64,000 bases of DNA from Bradyrhizobium iriomotense. Its GTDB lineage: Bacteria > Pseudomonadota > Alphaproteobacteria > Rhizobiales > Xanthobacteraceae. Both the position numbers and the translations under genes were made by a program. Positions 1 to 7,410 of this stretch are shown here, piece after piece; the first letter of the stretch is position 1; every line of letters starts with the position of its first letter. Under the pieces are notes generated by a model. The model did no database searches, was not told the origin of the DNA, and was given only the letters and a program-made list of their open reading frames with translations. The stretch covers positions 1 to 64,000 of the forward strand of contig NZ_BSOW01000023.1 in the NCBI RefSeq assembly GCF_030160715.1, in the 5' to 3' direction.

Positions 1-84
1 AACGACAAAGCCGAGCCCTTCGTCTGGACCAAGAAAAAGGTCCGTCAACGCCGCTTCAAAGGCCGCCGTATCACTCAGCTCTGA
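1..84 (+). CDS. IS630-family transposase, C-terminal end only
   Basis: The first 27 codons of the window are open and end in TGA at 82-84. The peptide contains PFVWTKKKV and RRFKGRRITQL. This basic tail following an F-x-WTK motif is typical of the C-terminus of IS630/Tc1-mariner-type transposases, enzymes that cut and paste their element at TA targets. Only the tail is inside the window, so whether the gene is intact cannot be judged. It adjoins other IS debris, consistent with a recombination hot spot. Family assignment rests on the motif alone. Confidence 0.7.
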   Translation, partial: NDKAEPFVWTKKKVRQRRFKGRRITQL

Positions 85-309
85 TTCCGGGTACTAGGCC
101 AGATTTTGCGCCGCTTTAACAATGTTGAATTCGGCGCCTCTGCGATTGCGATACGACTGCTTTTCCTTTGGGGGTCTCCCATGTTCGATCCAGCAACGAC
201 CGCGCTCCTGCGCGCCGTCCTCGACGAGGTCTGCGAAGACGTTTCGCGCTTCGAATCCGGCACACGCGCCCACGTGGCGTCCAAAATTCTGGAAGCCGCC
301 ACGAAAGGT

Positions 310-316
310 GACACTT
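310..316. repeat. Target-site duplication GACACTT (second copy 2797-2803)
   Basis: Seven bases, GACACTT, flank the IS21 element on both sides. Their length is in the range known for IS21 transposition, and they fix the exact insertion point in the small host gene. Confidence 0.9.
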
Positions 317-367
317 TGTCAATCGGCTTGCAAATTTGACCCCTCATCGGCGTCCAATTTTGACCCC
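317..367. repeat. IS21 left terminal repeat block
   Basis: The tip is TGTCAATCGG, followed by AAATTTGACCCC and CCAATTTTGACCCC. The block matches the right end in inverted orientation, where about ten extra bases lie between the two sub-repeats. The istB stop codon (319-321) lies inside this terminal repeat, so transposase binding and the end of translation overlap. Confidence 0.85.
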
Positions 368-1182
368 TTTGCGCGGCGAGGTTTGCTGGTAGCGCTCGTC
401 TCGTCGGAGCTGGCCGGGATAGCGGAGGCGAGACGAGCACGGGTGGCGTGATCGTCGTCGCGGCTTTTGAACCGCCAGCTATCGTTGCCGGTCTCGACAA
501 TGTCGCAGTGATGGGTCAACCGGTCGAGCAGCGCGGTGGTCATCTTGGCGTCGCCGAACACGCTCGGCCATTCGCCGAATGCGAGATTGGTGGTCACGAT
601 GACGGAGGCACGCTCATAGAGCCGGCTGACGAGGTGGAAGAGAAGCTGGCCGCCGGACTGGGCAAAGGGCAAATAGCCAAGTTCGTCCAGGACGATGAAG
701 TCCATCCGGGTCAGATGCTCGGCGAGCCGACCTTGCCGTCCGTTGCGGGTCTCGGTCTCGAGGCGATTGACGAGGTCGACCACGTTGAAGAAGCGGCCAC
801 GGGCACCGGATCGGATGCAGCTTCTGGCGATTGCGATGGCCAGATGGGTCTTGCCTGTGCCGGTGCCGCCGACCAGCACGACGTTGCGTTGTTGGGCGAT
901 GAAGCCGCCGCTGGCGAGGTCATTGACCAGCGTCCGGTTGATCGGCGTGCCGTCGAACTGGAAGTCCTCGAGGTCCTTGGCAAGCGGCAGCTTGGCGATG
1001 GTGAGCTGGTACTTGATCGAGCGGGCCTGCTTCTCGTTGATCTCGGCGTTGAGCAGGTCGCCAACGATGCGCTGCGGTTCATGCTGGCGTTTGACGGCAG
1101 TCGCCATGATCTCGTCGAAGGCAGCCTTCATGCCGTAGAGCTTGAGCTCACCCATGAGATCGAAGATTTTGGTTCGTTCCAT
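319..1182 (-). CDS. istB: IS21 helper ATPase IstB
   Basis: IstB is the AAA+ ATPase that assists the IS21 transposase in target capture and transposition. The Walker A motif GGTGTGKT and Walker B motif FIVLDELGY are both intact, and the protein starts MERTKIFDLM like other IstB/DnaC-like ATPases. I chose the ATG at 1180-1182 because GGAGG lies just upstream and the start overlaps the istA stop (TGATG), showing translational coupling. The C-terminal tail of about 40 residues is basic and runs into the terminal repeat of the element. Length is 287 residues, slightly longer than most IstB proteins because of this read-through into the IS end. Confidence 0.92.
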   Translation of the reverse strand: MERTKIFDLMGELKLYGMKAAFDEIMATAVKRQHEPQRIVGDLLNAEINEKQARSIKYQLTIAKLPLAKDLEDFQFDGTPINRTLVNDLASGGFIAQQRNVVLVGGTGTGKTHLAIAIARSCIRSGARGRFFNVVDLVNRLETETRNGRQGRLAEHLTRMDFIVLDELGYLPFAQSGGQLLFHLVSRLYERASVIVTTNLAFGEWPSVFGDAKMTTALLDRLTHHCDIVETGNDSWRFKSRDDDHATRARLASAIPASSDETSATSKPRRAKGSKLDADEGSNLQAD

Positions 1183-2682
1183 CAGATGGTCCTCCGGAGG
1201 TTGTCGTAGCGGGCACAATCGGCGATCGGCGCATGACGAAGCGTCAGCGCGGCCGGCGTCATGATGTTGGCCGGTGGGGCGGGTTCACGTTGACGGGCCA
1301 GGATGTTGAGAACGACATCGGCGGAATGGACGCCGTGACTGAGCGCTTCGGCACAGGCCGTTTCCACCGCGGTCAGACCGTCAGTCAGCACCGCGTTGAG
1401 GATGTCGACCATCTGCCGATTGCCATCGTCGGTGCTGGTAAGCTTGCGCCGGATCCGCTCGATCGCGGCCGGCAGCACCCAGTCTTTGAAGGGAGCACCA
1501 TTGCGCAAGGCGCCGGGTTTGCGAGCCAGCACCGGCACATAATGCCACGGGTCGTAGACGGTCTCGCCGCGGCCAAAGGATCGCTGGTGCTCGGCAACGA
1601 TGCGTCCATCCTGACGGATCACGATGCGGTCGGCATAGGCTTGAACCTCGACCGGTCGTCCGACTGCGCTCGCTGTGACCGAGTACTTGTTGTTGTCGAA
1701 GCGCACCAGGCAGGTCTTTGAGACCGACGCCGTCACCGCATGGAAGCCGTCGAAGCGGCCGGCGTAGGGAACGAGCTTGGGTCGTTCGGCTTCGAACACT
1801 TCCCAGATCGTCTGATCGACCAGCTCCGGATGACGATGAGCCTTGGCGTAGGCGATGCATTTGTCGAGTAGCCAGGCGTTTAACTCGTCAAGGTTCTTGA
1901 ACCGCAAGCCGCGGCGTGAAGAAGCGTTCCCTAACCAGCCCGACCTGGTTCTCGACCTGCCCCTTCTCCCAGCCCGACGCCGGCGTACAGGCGACCGGAT
2001 CGACCAGATAGTGGCTGCACATCTGCAGGAAGCGCCGATTGTAGAGGCGCCCTTTACCGACGAAGATCGTCTCTACGGCGGTCTTCATGTTGTCGTAGAT
2101 GCCGCGGGTGCAGGTGCCTTTGAACAGGGCGAACGCCCGGTCATGGGCGTCGAACACCATCTCCTGCGTCTCCCGTGGATAGGCCCGCACGAACAGCATG
2201 CGGCTGTGACAGAGCCGGACATGGGCGGCCTTCACCATCACCGTGGTGCCGCTCAGCAGGACCACCTCGTGGCTCCAGTCGAACTGATAGGCTTCGCCTG
2301 GGGCAAAACTCAGCGGGACATAAGCGGCTGCGGTCGATTGCCCGCGTTCCTTGCTCCAGCGCCTGGCGTAACGCCGCACCGCATCGTAACCGCCGTCGTA
2401 GCCCCGCCCGCGCAGCTCCTCGAAGATCCGGATCAACGTCAGCTGTTCACGAACCGATTTAGCCGCGTTCGCCGCCAGCAGCCTCTCAAGCTCTGACGCC
2501 CACCGCCCCAGCTTTGGCCGTGGTTGCACCTGCCGCTCGTACTCGAAGGAGGTCTCTCCCGACCTCAGCACCTTGCGGATCGTGTTCCGCGACACCTTCA
2601 GGTCACGGGCGATCTCCTTGATCGTCTTGCCCTTGATGAAGTGCTCGCGCCGGATCCGGGCAATCGTCTCCACGATCAGCAT
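1182..2682 (-). pseudogene. istA: IS21 transposase IstA, frameshifted
   Basis: IstA is the DDE transposase of IS21. The N-terminal frame (2682 to 1888) holds a resolvase-like helix-turn-helix (IKEIARDLKVSRNTIRKVL) and the first part of the catalytic core (FDWSHE, YDNMKTAV). It ends prematurely at FFTPRLAVQEP. The second frame (1907 to 1182) resumes with RFKNLDELNAWLLDKC, which normally follows FFTPRL directly. The sequence at about 1908-1920 has one extra base (CCGCGGCTTGCGG on the minus strand), giving a single-base shift. The remaining C-terminal domain is intact. Programmed frameshifting is not usual for istA, so I call a pseudogene, although a sequencing error in a GC-rich run cannot be excluded. 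Confidence 0.85.
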
Positions 2683-2735
2683 CCCCCACCACCTGCTTCG
2701 TTCCAAAGCAGGCAGCGCAACAGATCAATCTGTAG

Positions 2736-2796
2736 GGGGTCAATTTTGGACGCCGATCCCCCGGCTTAGGGGGTCAATATTGCAGGCCGAATGACA
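2736..2796. repeat. IS21 right terminal repeat block
   Basis: It contains GGGGTCAATTTTGG and GGGGTCAATATTGCAGGCCG and ends TGACA at 2796. It is the inverted partner of the block at 317-367. The IS promoter for istA should lie in or beside this block. Confidence 0.85.
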
Positions 2797-2883
2797 GACA
2801 CTTCGCCGGACAGGCTCAAGCGGATCGGTCGCGACACTCTCCACGAGGCGCCGACGATGTGGCGATAGCGGGGGAGCGGGGGT

Positions 2884-3288
2884 GTGAACTTCCAGGTCAC
2901 AGTGCTCAAGATCCTGGTGAGCTATCCGGACGGATTCGCTGTCATGGCGGACCTCAAGCGCGACATGGCCATCCTTGCAACGAGCGGACGGGATTGGGCT
3001 GAACGGACCAAGCGGCTCGCCGCGCGGGGGCCGGATCTCGATATCTTCTCGCAAGCGCTGGTCGAGCGCCTGAACGGCGGCTGGCGTATCACCGAGAAGG
3101 GGCGCGCGGTGCTCGAGCTCATGGAAGCTCGGCCTTCCGAAGCGGAGCCGGAAAGACAGGCATCCGACGCTGAGCCTTCGCCTCCCGCGGCCGCGGCTCG
3201 TCTTCCTGCCTCGACCCGGCTCGGCCGGGATCAACGCCGGCAGCGCCGCCGAGCCACCCGCGAGCGGGCGCGGGCGAAGGCTTCCTGA
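2884..3288 (+). CDS. Small hypothetical protein, winged-helix-like N-terminus
   Basis: A GTG start at 2884 follows a GGGGGAGCGGGG ribosome-binding stretch, only 15 bases after the end of the IS-split gene, so the two may once have formed an operon. The protein has 134 residues. Residues 1-80 (VTVLKILVSYPDGF, then GGWRITEKGRAVLELME) read like a winged helix with a classic last-strand motif, W-R-I-T-x-K-G. Residues 85-134 are rich in Arg, Ala and Pro and look disordered and nucleic-acid binding. Function is unknown. A short DNA-binding protein of a mobile region is the most I can say. Confidence 0.6.
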   Translation: MNFQVTVLKILVSYPDGFAVMADLKRDMAILATSGRDWAERTKRLAARGPDLDIFSQALVERLNGGWRITEKGRAVLELMEARPSEAEPERQASDAEPSPPAAAARLPASTRLGRDQRRQRRRATRERARAKAS

Positions 3289-3837
3289 TCTCCTCACGAG
3301 CGGCTTCTTCCGAATCTCCGGTCATCCGGGAAAAGCCGGACACAGAGCTTAAGGACCTGCCTCATCCCTCCTTCGAACATGGTTAGTACCTCACTCCTCT
3401 GAGTCTGACCGCGGATAGCACGCTATACGCATCGTGCAGCCGCGGGTGCCCGAGCGGCCGACCGCGACGCGACGGCCGCGCTCCTGAGACGGCACGGGGC
3501 GGAGATCGCCGACGCGAGCCGGACCGTAGCGGCGCAGCGCCGGGCCTCCGCGGGCTGAGCCCGCCGACACCGATCCGCTGTGCGACGTAAAGCCGTGATT
3601 CCGTAAAGGCGGATTTACGGATTTCAGACCGCGAGCGACGCTTGCGCGTGAGGCTGCGCTGCACCCGGGCGACGCTGTATGTTGAACAGGTTAGCAAGGC
3701 TACAGCCGTAAGCAAGGCTGGCGATATGCCGCGAGGACGTCTGTTTAGTCAGTCGAACGATTGGGTTTGCGCTGCCTTAGTCCTCGATCTTGTAGTATTT
3801 TCAGTTGGAGTTGGGGTGAGGGGGAAGCGCATGTCTG
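3289..3837. other. Gene-poor stretch with palindromes
   Basis: I find no convincing gene here. The stretch holds a hairpin GCGGGC-TGA-GCCCGC at 3550-3564 and a perfect 8-bp dyad TCCGTAAA-GGCGGA-TTTACGGA at 3600-3621, preceded by a related half-site CGTAAAGCCG. The CGTAAA half-sites recur in both orientations, as at a recombinase or repressor site. A plus-strand open stretch ending at 3558 (DATAALLRRHGAEIADA) could be a gene remnant but has no recognisable relative. Confidence 0.4.
3600..3621. repeat. Palindrome TCCGTAAA-N6-TTTACGGA
   Basis: Both 8-base arms are perfect around a GGCGGA centre. A partial copy, CGTAAAGCCG, lies just to the left, so there are three half-sites in about 40 bp. It may be a recombinase binding site or the end of a lost element. 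Confidence 0.5.
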
Positions 3838-3942
3838 CGCGACGGCGGCTTGGGCGAACAGCTCCTCGCAGGATGACGCACCTCGCAGGAACGAGAAGTG
3901 GGAAGTAACCTGAAGCTCGGCGTAGCGGGATGGGCCGGTCAT
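3838..3942 (-). pseudogene. dnaE2: Error-prone DNA polymerase DnaE2, N-terminal stub
   Basis: From the ATG at 3942 the frame reads YAELQVTSHFSFLRGASS, then EELFAQAA, the PHP-domain start of DnaE-type polymerases. Homology stops after about 35 residues, near 3838, and the rest of the roughly 1,000-residue gene is missing. The start ATG overlaps the imuB stop (GGATGACC), the normal arrangement of the imuA-imuB-dnaE2 mutasome operon. The stub therefore marks a deletion or insertion boundary where DNA from elsewhere has replaced the polymerase. Confidence 0.85.
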
Positions 3943-4325
3943 CCGAACACCCCATGCAGAAATCAGCGCTGCGACCCCGTATTGGGATCTTCGCCATCGC
4001 CGGAGCGGAAGATCCAATAGCGTTCGCCGGCGTCATCCTCGACCCGGAAATAATCGCGGACGGCAGTCAGCTCGCAATCGCGTCGCCACCATTCGCCGCG
4101 CATACGTTCAGGCCCGTCGGCCTGCCGGACGCGACGGCGGATGCCCCGCCAGGTGAAGGAGACGGGCGGATGATCGGGCAGAAGCGCCATGGTCTCGATC
4201 GGCTCCGGCGAGGCCAAGAGGCGCGAGGGACGTGGCCAGTGACCGGGCCAGGTCGCGCCGGTCTCGGGCGCCAAGGGCGTCAGCTCACCGGATTTCGCGT
4301 CTGCCAGCTTGTCGAGTGTCGATTA
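3939..4325 (-). pseudogene. imuB: ImuB (inactive Y-family polymerase), C-terminal fragment
   Basis: ImuB is the inactive Y-family polymerase of the SOS mutasome that tethers DnaE2 to the clamp. Only the last 125 or so residues remain: PRPSRLL, ALLPDHPPVSFTWRG, ADGPERM, GEWWRRD, YFRVEDDAGERYWIFRSG. Upstream of 4325 the frame is closed at once by two stops (TGATAA), so the 5' part is gone. The end is also damaged: where the family reads SQRWFLHG the sequence has CGC TGA TTT CTG CAT GGG, so a Trp codon has become a stop at 3963-3965, eight codons before the original TGA. Both damages agree that the operon is dead here. Confidence 0.85.
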
Positions 4326-4331
4326 TCACTC
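4314..4331. promoter_or_regulatory. Candidate operator GAGTG-N8-CACTC before the HigA-like gene
   Basis: Perfect 5-bp arms are separated by 8 bp, ending 12 bp before the first ATG of the HigA-like gene. HigA-family proteins usually repress their own operon through such short dyads. The position overlaps the imuB junction, so the site came with the island. This is inference from position and symmetry only. Confidence 0.35.
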
Positions 4332-4343
4332 TAGCCTCTCGGA

Positions 4344-4676
4344 ATGAGGGTCAACACGATTCGACGCATGCATCCAGGAACGACTGTCCGGCAGGAATGC
4401 ATCGAGAAGAACGGGCTAAGCGTGACCGATGCCGCGCGAATCCTCGGTGTCGATCGGCAAACCCTCAGTAACTTGCTGAACGCTCGGTCCGGCATCTCGC
4501 CCGAGATGGCTATTCGTTTGGAAAAGGCATTCGGCACATCAGCCCGCGAATGGCTGATCCGGCAGCTCGACTATGAACTGGCCGAGGTCATGCGGCGGGC
4601 CAACAAGATTAAGGTCGGGGCTTTCCGTTCATCGACCACGGAAAGCGGGGGAAGTGATGAACGCCGTCGAGATTGA
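4344..4676 (+). CDS. HigA-family HTH protein, orphan antitoxin-like regulator
   Basis: The protein has 110 residues. It carries the VapI/HigA pattern: MHPGTTVRQECIE at the N-terminus, then an XRE helix-turn-helix (LSVTDAARILGVDRQTLSNLL) and SGISPEMAIRLEKAFGTSAREWL. Antitoxins of this family bind DNA and repress their operon. No HigB toxin gene lies upstream; the imuB fragment abuts directly. Its last 20 bases overlap the methyltransferase start at 4657, so it is translationally coupled to the modification gene. I infer that it acts as the control protein of the downstream operon. Start could be 4344 or the in-frame ATG at 4368. A toxin function for the unknown protein at 7407 cannot be excluded. 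Confidence 0.8.
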   Translation: MRVNTIRRMHPGTTVRQECIEKNGLSVTDAARILGVDRQTLSNLLNARSGISPEMAIRLEKAFGTSAREWLIRQLDYELAEVMRRANKIKVGAFRSSTTESGGSDERRRD

Positions 4677-7410
4677 AGAGGCTATATCGAAGCTGGCCGA
4701 GCAGCCGTTCGACGCTGAGGAGTTCCCATTCGCCTTCTTGGAAGCCTTCGGAAACAAGGAAACGACCCTCAAGCGCCTGCGCAAGGGCGAGTCGAACAAA
4801 TCCGACCTCGGCGGCGTCCTTCAGACCAACAACATTCACATCGCCGTCGCTGGGCCCGGCGAGGTGATGAACACACTTGCGGCGTTGAGGGCCAGCCCGG
4901 CGACGGCGCGGGCCAAGGCCAAATTCGTCCTGGCGACGGATGGCGACACGCTCGAAGCCGAGGATTTGGCGTCGGGCGAGACGGTCGCCTGCGCCTATGC
5001 CGACTTCCCCGACCATTTCGGCTTCTTCCTGCCGCTCGCCGGCATCACCACCGTCAAGCAACTCCGCGACAGCTCTTTCGACATCCGTGCCACCAGCCGC
5101 CTGAACCGCCTCTATGTCGAGCTTCTGAAGGACAATCCCGAATGGGGCACAGCCGAGCGCCGCCCCGACATGAATCACTTCATGGCGCGGCTGATCTTCT
5201 CCTTCTTCGCCGAGGACACCGACATCTTTGGCGGCACGCGGCGCTTCACCACCACCGTCGAGCAGATGAGCGCCAAGGACTCATCCAACACCCATGAGGT
5301 GATCGGCACGCTGTTCCGCGCTATGAATATGAAGGACGCGGAACGGAAGGCGGCGAATATTCCCCGCTGGGCCGACCAGTTTCCCTATGTGAACGGCGGG
5401 CTCTTTTCCGGCAGCATGGACGTGCCGCGCTTCAGCCGGATCGCGCGTTCCTATCTTCTCCACATCGGCAATCTCGACTGGACGAAGATCAACCCCGACA
5501 TCTTCGGCTCGATGATTCAAGCAGTCGCCGAGGACGAGGAGCGTGGCGCGCTCGGGATGCACTATACGAGCGTCCCGAATATCCTGAAGGTGCTGAACCC
5601 GCTGTTTCTCGACGACCTGCGCGCGCGGCTCGACGAGGCAGGGGACAATCCCCGCATCTTGCTGAACCTGCGAAAGCGCATGTCGCGGATCAGGGTGTTC
5701 GATCCGGCTTGTGGGTCCGGCAATTTCCTCGTCATCGCCTACAAGCAGATGCGGGAGATCGAGGCCACGATCAACACGCGGCGCGGCGAGCCTGACCGGC
5801 GCAGTGAAATCCCCTTGACCAACTTCCGAGGGATCGAGCTGCGCAACTTCCCCGCCGAGATCGCACGTCTTGCCCTCATCATCGCCGAGTATCAGTGCGA
5901 CTTGCTTTATCGGGGCCAGAAGGAGGCATTGCGAGACTTCCTGCCGCTGGACGCCGAGAACTGGATTACCTGCGGAAATGCCCTGCGGCTCGACTGGTTA
6001 AGCATCTGCCCACCAGTCGGAACAGGTGTGAAACACCATGCCGACGACCTGTTCCACACACTGCTCGACCAACCTCAGATCGACTTCGAGAACGAGGGTG
6101 GGGAAACATACATATGCGGAAATCCGCCGTACGTAGGCGACAAATACCAGACAAGGGAGCAGAAGGACGATCTGAAGGCCTTAGCCGCGAAAGACGTTCG
6201 TGCGGTCGATTACATCGCCGGATGGTTCTGGAAGGCTTCCGACTACATCAGAAACGGTGGACGCTTTGCTTTCGTCTCTACCAATTCTATCTGCCAAGGG
6301 GTTCAGGTTCCGTTGATCTGGCCAAAAATCATTGCTGCTGGGCAGGCAATTTTTTTCGGTCACAAGGACTTCTTGTGGGGCAACAACGCTGCCAGGAACG
6401 CGCAGGTTACGTGCATTATCGTTGGCGTGGCGACATCGGATACCAAACCGAAATGCATATTCGACGGGGGAGAGCGCAAAGAGGTTGAAAACATCAACTT
6501 CTATCTGGCGCCGGGCAAGAATATCATTGTCGAAAGAGCGAATGGACCAATCTCCAATGTCGCAATCATGTTTGGTGGTAACATCCCAAGGGACCAGGGC
6601 AATCTTCTACTCTCACCCGATGAAGCGAGGGACCTGACGGCCTCATACCCAGTAGCGGCTGAATTTATAAAGCCTATCTTAGGGTCGAACGAGTTCATCA
6701 ATGGTTTGGAGCGATATTGCCTTTGGATCACTGACGCCCAGGCACCACTCGCTTATTCTATCCCGCCGATCAAGGCGCGGCTTGATCGCATCCGCGAATA
6801 TCGCTTGCACGGCAGCGAGCGAGGGCGCGCCGGTCTCGATACGCCTTACAAGTTCGAGCGAACGATCTTCGGGAATGACCATACGATCATTATTCCCAGG
6901 GTTTCATCGGAACGCCGTGCCTACCTGCCATGCGGATTAGTGTCCGCCGATGTGCGCCTCTCCGATCAGGCGCAGGCGCTCTACGACGCCCCTCTGTGGA
7001 ACCTCGCGCTGATCGCATCGCGCCTGCATCTTGTTTGGATCGCCGCCGTCTGCGGCAAGCTGGAAACCCGATACCGTTACTCCAATACTCTCGGCTGGAA
7101 CACGTTCCCTCTGCCAATCACTGGCTTAACCGAAAAGAACAAGACCGACCTGACCCGCTGCGCCGAGGACATCTTGTTGGCGCGCGAGGCGCATTTCCCA
7201 GCGACGATCGCCGACCTCTACGACCCGGACAAGATGCCCGCTGATCTGCGCCAAGTCCACGAGCGCAACGACGAGGTGCTTGAGCGTATCTATATCGGCC
7301 GCCGGTTCCGAAACGACACCGAGCGGCTGGAAAAGCTGTTCGAGCTTTATTCCAAAATGGCCGCCTCACCCGGCGCAGCGAAGAAACGCAAGGCGGAGGC
7401 GCGTGCATGA
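4657..7410 (+). CDS. MmeI-like class I SAM-dependent adenine DNA methyltransferase
   Basis: Likely an N6-adenine methyltransferase that marks host DNA. SAM-binding motif FDPACGSGNFLV lies near residues 348-358 and catalytic motif IV NPPY near 489-492. The N-terminal third (FVLATDGDTLEAEDL, PDHFGFFLPLAGI, RLNRLYVELLKDNPEW, FAEDTDIF) and the C-terminal part (RYSNTLGWNTFPLP, VLERIYIGRRF) follow the multi-domain layout of MmeI-type enzymes: N-terminal domain, helical spacer, methylase, target-recognition domain, C-tail. In MmeI itself the N-terminal domain is a D-E-K nuclease. Here I see no clear D-x(n)-E-x-K site, so cutting is probably left to the GIY-YIG partner. I chose the ATG at 4657 (GGGGAAG upstream) over the longer frame from 4573, which only reads through the HigA-like gene. 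Length is 917 residues. Confidence 0.88.
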   Translation: MNAVEIEEAISKLAEQPFDAEEFPFAFLEAFGNKETTLKRLRKGESNKSDLGGVLQTNNIHIAVAGPGEVMNTLAALRASPATARAKAKFVLATDGDTLEAEDLASGETVACAYADFPDHFGFFLPLAGITTVKQLRDSSFDIRATSRLNRLYVELLKDNPEWGTAERRPDMNHFMARLIFSFFAEDTDIFGGTRRFTTTVEQMSAKDSSNTHEVIGTLFRAMNMKDAERKAANIPRWADQFPYVNGGLFSGSMDVPRFSRIARSYLLHIGNLDWTKINPDIFGSMIQAVAEDEERGALGMHYTSVPNILKVLNPLFLDDLRARLDEAGDNPRILLNLRKRMSRIRVFDPACGSGNFLVIAYKQMREIEATINTRRGEPDRRSEIPLTNFRGIELRNFPAEIARLALIIAEYQCDLLYRGQKEALRDFLPLDAENWITCGNALRLDWLSICPPVGTGVKHHADDLFHTLLDQPQIDFENEGGETYICGNPPYVGDKYQTREQKDDLKALAAKDVRAVDYIAGWFWKASDYIRNGGRFAFVSTNSICQGVQVPLIWPKIIAAGQAIFFGHKDFLWGNNAARNAQVTCIIVGVATSDTKPKCIFDGGERKEVENINFYLAPGKNIIVERANGPISNVAIMFGGNIPRDQGNLLLSPDEARDLTASYPVAAEFIKPILGSNEFINGLERYCLWITDAQAPLAYSIPPIKARLDRIREYRLHGSERGRAGLDTPYKFERTIFGNDHTIIIPRVSSERRAYLPCGLVSADVRLSDQAQALYDAPLWNLALIASRLHLVWIAAVCGKLETRYRYSNTLGWNTFPLPITGLTEKNKTDLTRCAEDILLAREAHFPATIADLYDPDKMPADLRQVHERNDEVLERIYIGRRFRNDTERLEKLFELYSKMAASPGAAKKRKAEARA

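Larger units (their letters stand above)
317..2796. mobile_element. IS21-family insertion sequence, complete, 2,480 bp
   Basis: The element carries istA and istB on the minus strand. The ends are imperfect inverted repeats that begin TGTCA: TGTCAATCGGCTTGCAAATT at 317-336 and, on the other strand, TGTCATTCGGCCTGCAATAT from 2796 inward. Both ends then carry TTGACCCC and a second internal block GGCGTCCAA-TTGACCCC, the multiple terminal repeats typical of IS21 elements. The flanks are GACACTT at 310-316 and GACACTT at 2797-2803, a 7-bp target duplication. The element is therefore structurally whole, but istA carries a frameshift, so it probably needs a related element in trans to move. Confidence 0.93.
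181..2868 (+). pseudogene. Small hypothetical gene split by an IS21 element
   Basis: An ATG at 181 follows a purine-rich GGGGG stretch and opens a frame beginning MFDPATTALLRAVLDEV. The frame runs to 316 and is then broken by the IS. If the IS and one copy of the 7-bp duplication are removed, the frame continues at 2804 through SPDRLKRIGRD to a TAG at 2866-2868. The reconstructed protein has 66 residues and is mostly helical. I do not recognise a function; small proteins of this kind with an acidic helix are frequent in rhizobial genomes. The clean rejoining of the frame is strong evidence that the gene was intact before insertion. With the IS in place the product is truncated after about 45 codons plus a short junk tail. 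Confidence 0.75.

Noticed and set aside
448..1209. A plus-strand open frame of about 250 codons
   Set aside because: It is the antisense of istB, with no ribosome site and no family; a GC-rich shadow frame.
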